Shown: piece by piece, positions 9,847 to 18,245 of the stretch
Position numbering within the stretch: the stretch's first letter is position 1
How the letters are laid out: each line of letters starts with the position of its first letter
Assembly: GCF_002008315.2 (NCBI RefSeq)
Contig: NZ_MVDG02000001.1
Span: 1,550,001-1,614,000 of the forward strand
Length of the DNA: 64,000 nt
DNA from: Arthrobacter sp. KBS0703
GTDB taxonomy: Bacteria > Actinomycetota > Actinomycetes > Actinomycetales > Micrococcaceae
Direction: 5' to 3'
The notes under the pieces: model-generated
Database searches by the model: none
What the model was told of the DNA's origin: nothing
The model's input: the letters and a program-made list of their open reading frames with translations, nothing else
Made by a program: the position numbers and the translations under genes

Positions 9847-10096
9847 CGATCTCTGGCTGGTATCAGCTCCCAGCCCGGTGAACCAGCTACTCACACAGTG
9901 GCCACCGGTGCTGGGTAAAAATGTGGGGCCCCCGCCCCCGAAAAGGTCCCCGACACGCCCCGGGGCGGCTTCGGGGCGCCCGATGGCGCTGATGCTCCCC
10001 TGCCGAAGATCCAAGCAATCTTTCACCCTTCGGCGTCGAATGCGTCCTCGAATTAAGCAGCAAAATTTGGCGCACGCGAGCTGGGACCGCCATCCT

Positions 10097-10134
10097 GCTA
10101 ACTTCGCAACAGACCTGTTGCGTTGTTGGTTAGC
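10097..10134. repeat. Bipartite inverted repeat
   Basis: GCTAAC (10097-10102) and CGCAACAG (10105-10112) are mirrored by CTGTTGCG (10115-10122) and GTTAGC (10129-10134). The CGCAACAG block also occurs at 18501-18508 and a near match (CGCAACA) at the left side of the IS30 element. Confidence 0.55.
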
Positions 10135-10307
10135 TACCGCGCTCCGTTCTTTGTCGGTGGCCCCGTACATACTGACCCGACGTCCGTCGGCGCATCCGGA
10201 GGCGTTCGACATCTCGGTGAGACAAGCGCTCCAAGGGAGAGTCAGGCGTAAAATAGTGAAGTACCGGATCCTAGGACAACGCCTCGAAAACGGATTCGGT
10301 CCCTGGT

Positions 10308-10334
10308 CTCCCGCATCTTACGGGAGCCTTTTTT
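10308..10334 (+). terminator. Rho-independent terminator with no gene before it
   Basis: CTCCCG (10308-10313), a 7-base loop, CGGGAG (10321-10326), then CCTTTTTTAA. This is the clearest intrinsic terminator in the first 20 kb on the plus strand, but no convincing plus-strand gene lies upstream within 1.5 kb. Confidence 0.8.
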
Positions 10335-10434
10335 AATTACGGACATAGGTGGCTGACACACCCTGCCAACGCAACGTGATCGGCCAGTGCTGCCCGTCTA
10401 CAAAGAAGTTTGCATAGTTATGCAGGAGCAAGAA

Positions 10435-10983
10435 ATGACTACTACTCCGACGATCCGAAGCCGCCATTCCTTCTCGGCCAGGTTCGGGCTGGTTTCGACA
10501 GTTTCATTGGGACTGCTTGCGGGTCCTGTTGCCATGGCCGGGCCAGCCACGGCAATGCCCGATCATTCCAGAAGAGCAGATTGCACGGTCACGGCCCTCG
10601 ACCCCCACGCTTCTAACCACGGCAGGGAAGCCGTAAGGGGCGATCCCCGCAACGGGAACCGCAAATCCGTGAGGGTTAGTTTCCCGTTCAGGATTCACTG
10701 CGACAAGGATGCCCAGGTTCGTTACAACCAACGAATGTTCCAGAAGCACGACCGTTGGGACACAGAAGAAATCGGGAATGCCTGGGACACCGTATGGGTT
10801 TCCGGTCACGACAGAATCGTCAATGTGGAGAGGGTAACTGCCGACCGGGGCGAGAGGTCGGTAACGGTCTACCACACCGTCAGGATCCGTGTGCAGGACG
10901 ACCGGGGCGGCCACAGGAACGGGTCGTCCGATTCTGATAGGAGCAACACCGTCACCATCTGGGTCTCGAACAACCACAGATAA
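10435..10983 (+). CDS. Secreted hypothetical protein
   Basis: A 182-residue protein with a Sec signal peptide: basic RSRHSFSAR, a hydrophobic core LVSTVSLGLLAGPVAMA, and cleavage likely after the AMA or ATA motif. The mature part is polar, rich in Arg, Asp and His, with two cysteines (ADCTV and IHCDK) that could form one disulfide. No family recognised. ATG 10435 is chosen because AGGAG lies at 10424-10428 with 6-base spacing; earlier starts at 10420 and 10387 lack one. A strong terminator follows, so it is monocistronic. Confidence 0.75.
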   Translation: MTTTPTIRSRHSFSARFGLVSTVSLGLLAGPVAMAGPATAMPDHSRRADCTVTALDPHASNHGREAVRGDPRNGNRKSVRVSFPFRIHCDKDAQVRYNQRMFQKHDRWDTEEIGNAWDTVWVSGHDRIVNVERVTADRGERSVTVYHTVRIRVQDDRGGHRNGSSDSDRSNTVTIWVSNNHR

Positions 10984-11024
10984 CAGTCGGCGAGGGCTTT
11001 GCCACTGACCGGTTAGCGACTGGG

Positions 11025-11064
11025 AGGACGACGGCGGCACGAAAGGGCCGCCGTCGTCCTTTTT
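11025..11064 (+). terminator. Strong intrinsic terminator
   Basis: AGGACGACGGCGGC (11025-11038) and its exact complement (11047-11060), an 8-base loop, then TTTTCTTC. It ends the transcript of the secreted protein at 10435-10983. Confidence 0.92.
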
Positions 11065-11086
11065 CTTCGTCCCTGCTGCTTTACAG

Positions 11087-11344
11087 CTAGCCGGTGGTGG
11101 ACTTCCAACTGCAGGTCTTCAGGCCACTGCCGGCGAGATCGCGGACGACGAACGCGATCCGGTTGAATTTCACGCTGTTGGCCCTCGGGCAGGTGCACCG
11201 CCGGCTCTCCGAGCTGATGGACGACCAGAACCCATCATGCAGCAGCTCGTCCGTGTCTTCATCGCCGACAACACCTTCTACCCGGGATTGCGGTCCCTCC
11301 CCGGCGGCCGGGCAACTGACCAACGCCGCCAGTATCGGGGTCAA
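11087..11344 (-). CDS. Small cysteine-containing protein, possibly a lipoprotein
   Basis: An 85-residue minus-strand frame. The sequence just before and after the TTG at 11344 reads KRTLLRLTPILAALVSCPAA, which looks like a lipoprotein signal with LVSC as lipobox, but no ATG or GTG start exists in frame: a stop lies upstream. The rest has three more cysteines (RRCTCPRANS, LKTCSWKS). It may be a true gene with a TTG start, or one whose start was lost. The opposite frame here is long but of low-complexity shadow type. Confidence 0.35.
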   Translation of the reverse strand: MTPILAALVSCPAAGEGPQSRVEGVVGDEDTDELLHDGFWSSISSESRRCTCPRANSVKFNRIAFVVRDLAGSGLKTCSWKSTTG

Positions 11345-11402
11345 CCGTAATAAGGTCCGCTTCAGAGGACCGCGTCGAAGAATTCGTAGAACTCATTTCC
11401 TT

Positions 11403-12203
11403 CTACCAGTTCCTAGTGTTAAAGGGAGGCGTTCCTGCGAGCTTGCCGCCGTCAACCGTGAGAACTGTGCCGGTGACGAACGAAGATTGGTTCGAGCAGA
11501 GCCAGAGTGCTGCCGCAGCAACATCGCCGGGGGTGCCGATCCGGCCAAGCGGAACGCTTGCGGCTACGCGGTTCTGGGCGGCTTGGCCCGCCGCGGCGAG
11601 CCGGTCGGTGAGTATGGGCCCGGGAGCGATCGCGTTGATCCGGATTCCTTGCGCGGCGTAGTCGAGCGCAGCCACGCGGGTCAGGCCTGCAACGCCGAAT
11701 TTGCTTGCCGAGTAGCCGCTCAGCCCGGCGACGCCCTGTTCGCCTGCTGTGGAGGTCATGTTCACGATCGCCGCACTGGTTCCCGTAGCGAGCATGAGCT
11801 CGATTTCGTACTTCATGCACAGGAAGACTCCACGGAGATTCACCGCGATTGCGCTGTCGAAGTCCTCGCTGGCCCAGTCGCTCAGGGGCGCCGGAGCGCG
11901 TCCGCCGCCTGCGGCGTTGTTCACCGCAGCGTCAAGGCGTCCGAACCGCTCGCTAATCCCTGCCATCAGGTTTTTCACCGAGTCCTCATCGGTGACGTCG
12001 ACCGGCATGGCCGTGGCCTGCCCGCCGGAGGAGGTAAGGGTCTTGGCCAGGCGGGACAGGGCGTCCCTGTCGCGTGCGGCCAGCACGACGTGCGCGCCGG
12101 AGCCTGCCAGTGTCGCAGCGATGGCGGCGCCAATGCCGCGACTGGCCCCGGTGACAAGTGCGACCTTCCCGGACATCGGGTGGGTGGATTCGGTGGCCGT
12201 CAT
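11403..12203 (-). CDS. SDR-family NAD(P)-dependent oxidoreductase
   Basis: A 266-residue classical short-chain dehydrogenase/reductase. It has the cofactor motif VALVTGASRGIGAA at about 15-28, the NNAAG motif (VNNAAGGGRAP), the catalytic Ser (NMTSTAG) with YxxxK (GYSASKFG), and the C-terminal INAIAPGPILT. It should reduce or oxidise a carbonyl/alcohol pair, substrate unknown; FabG-like proteins have this pattern. ATG 12203 is preceded by AAAGGAGCAGG, a good ribosome binding site; the longer frame upstream is non-homologous. The next gene upstream on the strand is 73 bases away and may be cotranscribed. Confidence 0.93.
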   Translation of the reverse strand: MTATESTHPMSGKVALVTGASRGIGAAIAATLAGSGAHVVLAARDRDALSRLAKTLTSSGGQATAMPVDVTDEDSVKNLMAGISERFGRLDAAVNNAAGGGRAPAPLSDWASEDFDSAIAVNLRGVFLCMKYEIELMLATGTSAAIVNMTSTAGEQGVAGLSGYSASKFGVAGLTRVAALDYAAQGIRINAIAPGPILTDRLAAAGQAAQNRVAASVPLGRIGTPGDVAAAALWLCSNQSSFVTGTVLTVDGGKLAGTPPFNTRNW

Positions 12204-12276
12204 TACCTGCTCCTTTGCTTGCCGTGTCTTTGGGCCCAGCTGCCCTGACCTTGCGATGGCCAGCAGCGTCCCGGGC

Positions 12277-13170
12277 CTAATCCTCCAGGTCGAAGTCCAG
12301 ATCAAGATCTTCGGCGGCGCCCAGCTCCCGCCAGGTGGAGCCGACCGTGGCAGCGCCGAGGGTTGCGCCGATCGGCATCCGGTCCACGGCGATCAGCTGG
12401 TCCAGGTCCAGGCCGGTCAGCAGGGCGATGTCCCGGATTGGGACTTGGAAGGTCCGGAACGGGCCCAACGGCGGGACATCCTCTACGACCCCGGGCCGCG
12501 GAACATCCGGCAGCTCGGCCAGCTGCGGGGTCTGGTCGACGACATAGCCGGTGGCGGCCAGTTCGCCCTGGTGGATGAAGGCGGCGACCTTGAAGAAGCG
12601 CAACGGGATGTCCACGCCCCGGTACACCGGATCGAGGGCGCTGAAAATGGGTCCGGTGAACACTACGATACGGCTCCGGTACTGGGCGGCGTGTTCCTGG
12701 AGGTAGTCCTCGATGCCCAGCCACAGTTCCAGGCCCTGGTTGAACTTGGCGGCCTGCGGTGCGGCGTTCGTGTAGTGGAAGGTGTCTTCGTTCGCCAGTT
12801 CGGCCTCGGCCACGGTGTCACCCCAGACCGCCGAGGACCGGCGCACCAGGTGGCCGCGGTCGATGTCGTTCCGGGTGTAGACCCGCTCCCCCGTCTGCTG
12901 GTCCGCGGGAAGGCGGGGATCGAGTTTCCAAGAGATTCCGGCCCGGTCCAGGTCCATGAGCGTACTGCCGTCGATACCCACACCGGTGACGGCCGCCAGC
13001 CGCTTATCGAGGCGCATCAGCACCGAGAAGTGCGTGTACGGCAGCAGGACAGTCGCCACCCCTGCCAGGCGTGGCAGAGGTAGGGTCTGGCCCAGGAAGT
13101 CCTCGTCGAAGCCTCTCCGGCCCGCGTAGTCTTTCGCAGTGACAGCCAGGTTCTGCAGCAGTTCGTCCAT
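12277..13170 (-). CDS. DNA/RNA non-specific endonuclease (NUC1-like)
   Basis: A 297-residue protein of the EndoG/NucA family. The catalytic signature DRGHLVRRSSAVWG (about residue 105-118) carries the general-base histidine, and NAAPQAAKFNQGLELW supplies the metal-binding asparagine region. FTGPIFSALDPVYRG and the IPLRFFKV strand are also typical. No signal peptide is seen, so the protein may stay inside the cell or be exported by another route. No immunity-like gene is adjacent. The acidic tail (EDLDLDFDLED) is unusual for the family. Confidence 0.88.
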   Translation of the reverse strand: MDELLQNLAVTAKDYAGRRGFDEDFLGQTLPLPRLAGVATVLLPYTHFSVLMRLDKRLAAVTGVGIDGSTLMDLDRAGISWKLDPRLPADQQTGERVYTRNDIDRGHLVRRSSAVWGDTVAEAELANEDTFHYTNAAPQAAKFNQGLELWLGIEDYLQEHAAQYRSRIVVFTGPIFSALDPVYRGVDIPLRFFKVAAFIHQGELAATGYVVDQTPQLAELPDVPRPGVVEDVPPLGPFRTFQVPIRDIALLTGLDLDQLIAVDRMPIGATLGAATVGSTWRELGAAEDLDLDFDLED

Positions 13171-13225
13171 GGCCGGACACTACCAGCCAAAGGTGAGAGT
13201 CCGATGAAGGCTTGGTGGACGCTGG

Positions 13226-13406
13226 CTACCGCAGGGCGGCCCGCAGCCTTTCCGAAAGCTTCGCGAGGGATTTCCGCCATTCCATTTTCATCAGCGTCGT
13301 CCCACAGGTCAGCAAGTTCGGATACTTCCCCTGCCACCCGTCTGACGGCCTTCAGAGCGAACTCCACGTGCTCAGGGCCAAGCTCCGCCCATAAGCGGCT
13401 ACCCAC
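13226..13406 (-). pseudogene. DUF4259-like fragment, frameshifted
   Basis: A frame with HVEFALKAVRRVAGEVSELA then DLWDDADEN continues after a one-base shift near 13285 as EWRKSLAKLSERLRAALR and a stop. This resembles the C-terminal half of DUF4259 proteins (a helical region with SELAELW and a final amphipathic helix). The N-terminal half is not found in any frame. Function unknown. Confidence 0.4.
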
Positions 13407-13693
13407 AACGCGACGTTCGCCGGTGGATCGCCTGGTCGGCTGGCCATTGCCCTGTCGCCGTCGAGACGATGGGTGCCGGGCCCGGACGGGCTGGGGCTGC
13501 GCCAGACCCGGCTATCCGGAGCTTCGGACTTGCGGCTTGTTCGGCTCCAGGACACGTTCACTCTCGTCGGATGGCCTTGTGAAAAAGCGGTGGCGTCCCC
13601 TCAAAGAGGCCGTAACTGCCCGCCCCCACAATGAGGGGGGGCGGCCCGCAGCACACACCTGCGGATCGGCCGGTCCGGACAGACATGAAAGAA
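13407..13693. other. Intergenic region with a GC hairpin
   Basis: No gene recognised. A hairpin CCGCCCCC/GGGGGCGG lies around 13618-13642. Confidence 0.4.
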
Positions 13694-13714
13694 GGGCAGT
13701 CATTGCAACTGCCC
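13694..13714 (-). terminator. Terminator of the small gene at 13732-13920
   Basis: GGGCAGT (13694-13700) pairs with ACTGCCC (13708-13714) around a 7-base loop. Read on the minus strand it is followed by TTCTTTC, 18 bases after the stop of the gene. Confidence 0.65.
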
Positions 13715-13731
13715 CTCTCTCTGTTCATGGA

Positions 13732-13920
13732 CTAGACCCTGTCAACGGTCCTGTCAGGAGCCTTCTCGGGTTCCTGCGCGGTGAACTCCCCGCGGCGCCA
13801 CGGGAAGGCCCAGAACCTGAAGTCCTTGTCCTTCTCCCGGCGCTCCGGGCGCTTGTCAGATTCCTGCGTGGCGTCTTTCCTGACGTCGCGGCGGAATTCC
13901 TTGCCGTACGAACCGCACAT
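13732..13920 (-). CDS. Small highly charged hypothetical protein
   Basis: A 62-residue protein starting MCGSYGKEFRRDVRKDA, with about half of its residues charged and the tail APDRTVDRV. There is no membrane segment or known domain. The gene is well supported by a perfect ribosome binding site, AGGAGGT, a few bases before the ATG at 13920, and by a terminator hairpin just after its stop. It may be a stress or nucleic-acid-binding peptide, but nothing proves this. Confidence 0.65.
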   Translation of the reverse strand: MCGSYGKEFRRDVRKDATQESDKRPERREKDKDFRFWAFPWRRGEFTAQEPEKAPDRTVDRV

Positions 13921-14164
13921 GATTGACCTCCTAAAGCGGTGCTTTTTAATCGTCCTCTGATCCGGGCCGCGCGTCGCGATGCGAGAGCGTGGCTTGGTGG
14001 ATTTTGTCGCCGCTCGTTGCCAGTCCCGGGGCATCCCGAGCCCTCGCCTGTTCGTTCAGCAGCACCCTGTCACTGGCTGGTCGTTGGAAGTTGAACGTCG
14101 CCCTCATCGACCGTGCCGTCGCGTCGGCGGAAACGTGCTCGGTATAGTGCCCGCTCCCGCCGAA

Positions 14165-14209
14165 GGGTCAGCCCGGGTCCGCACTCCTCGTGCGGCACCG
14201 GGCTGACCC
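14165..14209 (-). terminator. Long hairpin after the Ig-like protein gene
   Basis: GGGTCAGCCCGG (14165-14176) and CCGGGCTGACCC (14198-14209) form a perfect 12-bp stem, with CCGCAC/GTGCGG extending it inside. It lies 19 bases downstream of the minus-strand stop. Confidence 0.75.
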
Positions 14210-14227
14210 CGGGTGGGTGTGGCTGCA

Positions 14228-15979
14228 CTACCCGCCTGTGGTGAAGCTCCAGGAGCCACCGGCGAGCGTGTTGCCCGCGGCGTCCTTGATGCTTGAGGAC
14301 ATCGACGCGGTGTATCTCGTGTTGGCGGCCAGGGTGACGTTCGGGTTCAGTGTTGCAACCCGGGTGGTGGCGTTGTAGCTGACCGCGTAGCTGACGAGCG
14401 CCCCGGTGGCGGCGTTCCTCAGCGCGAAGGTTCCGTTGGCGACACCGCTGACGGCCTCACTGATGGTGACCGTGACGTTGGCGGTCCGGCTGACACCGGT
14501 GGCGTTGACCGCCGGTGTCCTGGTGGCCATGATTGGCCGGGGACCGGTCGTGAAGGCCCAGGCGGACGGCGCCAGCGGGTTGCCGGCGAGGTCCGTGATA
14601 CCTGCCGTGAGGCTTGCCGTGTGCCGTTTGTCCGCGGCGAGGGTGGCTGTCGGGTTCAGCGTGGCGACCCGGGTTGCTGCCGTCCAGGTCACTGGTGCGG
14701 CAACGAGGGCTCCGGCGGCGTTCTTCAGCGTGAAGCGCGCAGCGCTCAGACCCGCAATCGGCTCATTGAAGGTTGCCGTGACATTGCCTGTCTGGCTGAC
14801 CGCCATGGAGTTCAGTGCCGGGGCCTTCGCCGTCACGAGGGGCGCCACCGTGTCGACGGTCACGGCGAGGGAACCGGCCGACATGGTTTCGGTTCCCCCG
14901 GCTGTGGTTTCGCTGGCCGTGATCGTGTGCCGGCCGTTGCTCAGAGCCGTGGTCGGGGTCAGCGCGAAGCTGCCATTCGCCGCGACCGTTGCCGTGCCGC
15001 TGGCTGCCCCGTCCACGTAGAGCGTCGCGCTCGTGGAATCAGGCAGCGCGACGGCGCCCGTGAAGGTCGGCGACGTGGTGCGCGTGATGTTGTCAGTGGC
15101 GGAGCTGCCTGTGTCCGAAGCGGCAGTCATGTCCGGAATCGAGGGACCCTTTGCCAGCGGCGCGGTGCAAGGGGCGGTGGGGCCGCCGATCTGCCCGAAC
15201 TCGAAGATCGTGTTTTCCGTCAGGAGGGCGGGGTTGCGGCCGAGCCACATCCCGCGGCTTTCGGAGTTGACCGGGGTCGATGCCCTGTCCGCGTCGGAAA
15301 GGCCATCGAATCCGCTGACACCGGTGAGCCCTGTCCACGTTGCCGTCCAGGTGGTCAGGCCCGGGCCGTCGTAGGCCAGGGTGCCGTCGTCGCCTGCGGC
15401 GGCGCTGGCCCGGAGCGTGCGCTTGCCGTTGAGGGCGAAGGACTGGTTCTTGGCCACGATGCGGGCCTGAATCTGGTCGATGGGAATCTGTCCGCCGCCG
15501 GGGGCGACGGCTGTTCCCTTCATCACCACGGTACCGGGTCCGGTCTTCGTGGCCTGCTGCGTGACGGTGACGTTCGCGGTGAAGGTCTCGTCCCCGACGG
15601 TGGGGGCGGTGATAACCCGGACGACATCGCCGGTGCGGATGTCCGGTGTGACCCCGTCCCAGCAGCCTCCACCGGGGTGGTTGACTTCCACGAGACCGTC
15701 AAAGCCGGGCGTCCCGGGATCGTCCTGCGGGATGAGGTTGGAGGAGGTGCCGATGACGGCACCGCCGCGCAGCACCTGAACGGTGGCCACGTCGGTGCGG
15801 GCGTACCCTGACGCGGAGACGAAGTCCCTGACCGGGAAAACAAGGATGGAATGCGGCGCGACCGGCACCGGGTTGATGGCGGCCGAAGCCGGCACCGCGG
15901 CGCTCTGCACCGCCAGAATGGCAAGCGCTCCGGCGGCGAGACCGGCCGCCACCCGTTGACGATTTCTTTCAGATTTCAT
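14228..15979 (-). CDS. Secreted protein with bacterial Ig-like (SbsA-type) domains
   Basis: A 583-residue exported protein. A signal peptide (QRVAAGLAAGALAILAVQS, cleavage near ASAA) precedes an N-terminal domain of about 270 residues with two cysteine sites. Next come an Ig-like segment (TTSPTFTGAVALPDSTSATL) and two repeats of about 100 residues of SbsA_Ig type, each starting like TGNVTATFNEPI or TANVTVTISEAV and ending WAFTTG or WSFTTGG. Such domains mediate cell-surface or carbohydrate contact. No anchoring motif is present, so it is probably secreted. ATG 15979 follows GGGGAG at good spacing, and a strong hairpin ends the transcript. Confidence 0.88.
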   Translation of the reverse strand: MKSERNRQRVAAGLAAGALAILAVQSAAVPASAAINPVPVAPHSILVFPVRDFVSASGYARTDVATVQVLRGGAVIGTSSNLIPQDDPGTPGFDGLVEVNHPGGGCWDGVTPDIRTGDVVRVITAPTVGDETFTANVTVTQQATKTGPGTVVMKGTAVAPGGGQIPIDQIQARIVAKNQSFALNGKRTLRASAAAGDDGTLAYDGPGLTTWTATWTGLTGVSGFDGLSDADRASTPVNSESRGMWLGRNPALLTENTIFEFGQIGGPTAPCTAPLAKGPSIPDMTAASDTGSSATDNITRTTSPTFTGAVALPDSTSATLYVDGAASGTATVAANGSFALTPTTALSNGRHTITASETTAGGTETMSAGSLAVTVDTVAPLVTAKAPALNSMAVSQTGNVTATFNEPIAGLSAARFTLKNAAGALVAAPVTWTAATRVATLNPTATLAADKRHTASLTAGITDLAGNPLAPSAWAFTTGPRPIMATRTPAVNATGVSRTANVTVTISEAVSGVANGTFALRNAATGALVSYAVSYNATTRVATLNPNVTLAANTRYTASMSSSIKDAAGNTLAGGSWSFTTGG

Positions 15980-16998
15980 GGAAAACTCCCCTCAGAGACC
16001 CAGACTTCACCGGGCCGAATACAGGCCCGGTGATGCACACCGGTCCATGGCCGGCGTGGATGCCAGTATCGGGAAGCGACCCTGCGGAAACCCTTGACGA
16101 AACCCCAGGCGCCGCCCGAGCATGCGTCCCGGACGCGGCGAATTCCTCGGAGTTTCGGAGGCAATTCTCAGGAAGGACTCTTAGCTTGGACACTAGGCCC
16201 ACCAAGTCACAGACTCGGCGGTCCTGCCGCTAGGAAATGCCCCGTATTCCCTCCAAGGCCGCGGGGCCTTTCCTGCGTGAGCCCCAAGTGGGTTCGACGA
16301 CCGCTACTCGGGGTCGAGGCACCTTGCAGGAGCATTGGGCGATGGCCGGAGCGAGGGGGCCCGTTTGGGTCCCCGTCTCCGCAACCTCGGCTCGAGGTGG
16401 CTCCATCCCGCCAAGTACTGGAGCATTGCGGCGGCCTTACCGGACAAAATCACCGGTCAGGCCGTGCGAGTGTGCCGAAGGATGCCTTGGCCCCCGCGGG
16501 TCAGCTGGACGGCTTTCCGATAGCGGACCTCGAAGCGGGACGCCGCGCGAGACACCCTCTATCGGGACGATTTGGCTCAGGTCACCGCTTTTGTAACTCT
16601 CTGGCCGAGGCTGCCCTGTTTCGCACGCGTCAGAGTCTCCACGCGTTGGTCCGGGTTAGAGAGGGGAAGAGCCGGGAAGGCACTTCTTGTTCCTTGCTGT
16701 TTTCGCCATTTCTGCGATTGATGGCCGGGTGGCTGGACCTGAAGCCGGCGGCAGCATACAGCTCTTAGGATTTCGGACGGCCTCGAAGCCTACTTTTGGA
16801 GCTGGTTGGGGTTGAGATCACGGCAGCAAACGCTGAAGAATATCGGTAGAATCTGCCCCGCAAAACTAGTTCGGACCCACCCGGCCGCCTGATAAGGCCA
16901 TGGAAATCCCGGGGATCCCGCGGCGCCCGAAGATGGCCGTTTGGTTTGACGGGCGGCGCGCACGTGGCGGTGGTCAATTCTGCAACAAGCATCAGGGC
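15980..16998. other. Gene-poor stretch
   Basis: About 1 kb with one long plus-strand frame (16094-16768) that I do not believe: it is Arg/Pro/Ser-rich, has no ribosome binding site and no known motif. Visible structures are an inverted repeat CACCGGGCC/GGCCCGGTG at 16008-16032, in the leader of the Ig-like gene, and AAGGCC/GGCCTT around 16256-16271. Confidence 0.45.
16008..16032. repeat. Perfect 9-bp inverted repeat in the leader of the Ig-like gene
   Basis: CACCGGGCC at 16008-16016 and GGCCCGGTG at 16024-16032, loop of 7. It lies 29-53 bases upstream of the ATG at 15979 on the minus strand, so it would form in the 5' leader or act as an operator. Confidence 0.5.
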
Positions 16999-17160
16999 AT
17001 GGCTAAATGGTTGAACTCGCGCGACAAGAAGGCGATGGCCTGGGTAGCCGCCGCGTGGGCGCCTTTGTGGTTGTGGTCGCCTTTCGTCAAGACGACGGGA
17101 TGGGTGCGCTTTTTCTCGGACTGGCTCGGGAAGCGCTCCTTCTGGGAGTGGCCCTACTGA
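16999..17160 (+). CDS. Small aromatic-rich hypothetical protein
   Basis: A 53-residue frame: MAKWLNSRDKKAMAWVAAAW, then a stretch with many tryptophans and phenylalanines, ending FWEWPY. It could be a single-pass or peripheral membrane peptide. Only a weak CAGGGC precedes the ATG. It overlaps another hydrophobic frame (17007-17216), and the choice between them rests on the more natural amino-acid content here. No family recognised. Confidence 0.35.
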   Translation: MAKWLNSRDKKAMAWVAAAWAPLWLWSPFVKTTGWVRFFSDWLGKRSFWEWPY

Positions 17161-17165
17161 TTTTG

Positions 17166-17320
17166 CACATAGCTCCCCGTCGAAAATCTCCAGCTAGCGG
17201 CGAACACGAGCACTGAACGGCAACCACCTGCGGGCATGAACGTCTCACTGGGCCTGCAGCAATTGGGACAGCAGGGAGCCATGGAGGCCCCCCGTTGCGT
17301 CCACGACGCCATCTCCGTGC
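17166..17320. repeat. Dispersed intergenic repeat, family 1, copy B
   Basis: Second copy of the sequence at 8811-8966, same orientation. It begins with CATAGCTCCCCGTCGAAAAT and ends with CGTTGCGTCCACGACGCC. Differences are spread evenly with small indels, which suggests an old duplication rather than a recent transposition. Confidence 0.7.
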
Positions 17321-17499
17321 TTGCAGAGAGCCTGGTTCGCGTCATCGCAGCGCGAGGGTCGCGGTGGCAATCGGCCGCGCGTAGGTGGGCCCCGGACCGG
17401 CAATCTTTTTCTCCCACTCAACCATTGATGCCGGCGCCCGCTCAGGGAATACCTGAGTTGGGCCGCGTAGAGTAGGGGCAAATTGGCCGGGGGGACCAC

Positions 17500-17958
17500 A
17501 TGATTTCACGCAATTGCCTTGTCATCGAAGACGACCAGGACTTCCGGGACCTGCTCTGCATCATCCTCATCGGAATGGGCTTCGTCCCCCACACCGAAAC
17601 CACCGGCACGGCAGGACTCCGGGCAGCCGGAACACTCGATCTAGCCCTCATCACCCTGGACCTGGGCCCGCCCGACCTCAACGGTCTGGACGTGGCACGC
17701 CAAATCCGGGCGCACTCGAAGGCACCAATCCTCATCATCTCTGCGTGGGCCGAACCCGGAGACGAACTCAAGGGGGTGGCCTCCGGTGCCGACGCGTACC
17801 TCACCAAACCCTTCCGGCCCCACATGCTCCGGGAACTCGTACAACGGCTCTGCCCGTCAGAGCCGTTGTACGCCCCGCCCGCGCGAACCGAAGACACAAG
17901 CACGGGATCCTCGGCCGAGCCCCGGTCGCCGCGCTGCCGCCGGCAGGGCCGCAGCTAG
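17500..17958 (+). CDS. Orphan response regulator, receiver domain only
   Basis: A 152-residue protein. Residues 1-120 are a CheY-like receiver with acidic pocket EDD (10-12), phospho-acceptor Asp54 in TLDLGPPDLNG, conserved Ser in IISAWAEPGD and Lys in YLTKPFRP. The last 30 residues are disordered, Ser/Pro/Arg-rich, with no output domain. ATG 17500 follows a GGGGGGA stretch. It is a close relative in design to the broken receiver at 195-565. Without a neighbouring kinase its partner is unknown; single-domain regulators usually work by protein contact or phosphorelay. Confidence 0.88.
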   Translation: MISRNCLVIEDDQDFRDLLCIILIGMGFVPHTETTGTAGLRAAGTLDLALITLDLGPPDLNGLDVARQIRAHSKAPILIISAWAEPGDELKGVASGADAYLTKPFRPHMLRELVQRLCPSEPLYAPPARTEDTSTGSSAEPRSPRCRRQGRS

Positions 17959-17975
17959 ATGCCCGACTCCCCACC

Positions 17976-18152
17976 TTGGTGTTCACCCTGACCTATGCCG
18001 GCACCCTGGGCGTGGCGCTCCTGATGTTCCTCGGCCAGTTCGCAGCCTTCACCGCCCTGCTGACCATCGCGGCCATCGCCGAACTCCTGATCCGTGCGGC
18101 CCGGGCCGCCAGGCGGCGACAGATCTTCCCGGCGAGATCAACAGATCTCTGA
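17976..18152 (+). CDS. Possible small two-helix membrane protein
   Basis: A 58-codon frame starting at TTG 17976 or GTG 17979: VFTLTYAGTLGVALLMFLGQ, a second helix FTALLTIAAIAELLIRAARA and a basic tail. It starts 18-21 bases after the receiver gene's stop, so the two could be cotranscribed. No ribosome binding site is clear and the start is non-ATG, so this is tentative. Confidence 0.35.
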   Translation: MVFTLTYAGTLGVALLMFLGQFAAFTALLTIAAIAELLIRAARAARRRQIFPARSTDL

Positions 18153-18245
18153 ACACGGCGCAGCCGGCTGCCCCCCGGTCGCTGGCACCGCTAGTTAGAA
18201 ATGGGATGTTCTGCGGGCCGGATCCATGGCAACAATATCGAGGAC

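Larger units (their letters stand above)
8967..10434. other. Gene-poor stretch rich in inverted repeats
   Basis: Nearly 1.5 kb with long open frames on both strands but no recognisable protein. The frames at 9511-10212 (minus) and 9761-10336 (plus) have Arg/Pro/Ser-rich composition typical of shadow translation. The DNA instead contains three long inverted repeats (9453-9494, 9805-9846, 10097-10134) and a strong terminator at 10308-10334. Possible uses are a non-coding transcript or debris of an element. Confidence 0.45.

Noticed and set aside
9511..10212. Long minus-strand open frame of 233 codons
   Set aside because: Arg/Ser/Pro-rich shadow composition, no ribosome binding site, and it runs across inverted repeats shared with another locus.
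11094..12248. Long plus-strand frame of 384 codons
   Set aside because: It lies antisense to a clear SDR gene; the protein has no motif.
16094..16768. Plus-strand frame of 224 codons in a gene-poor region
   Set aside because: No start signal, no motif, low-complexity composition.
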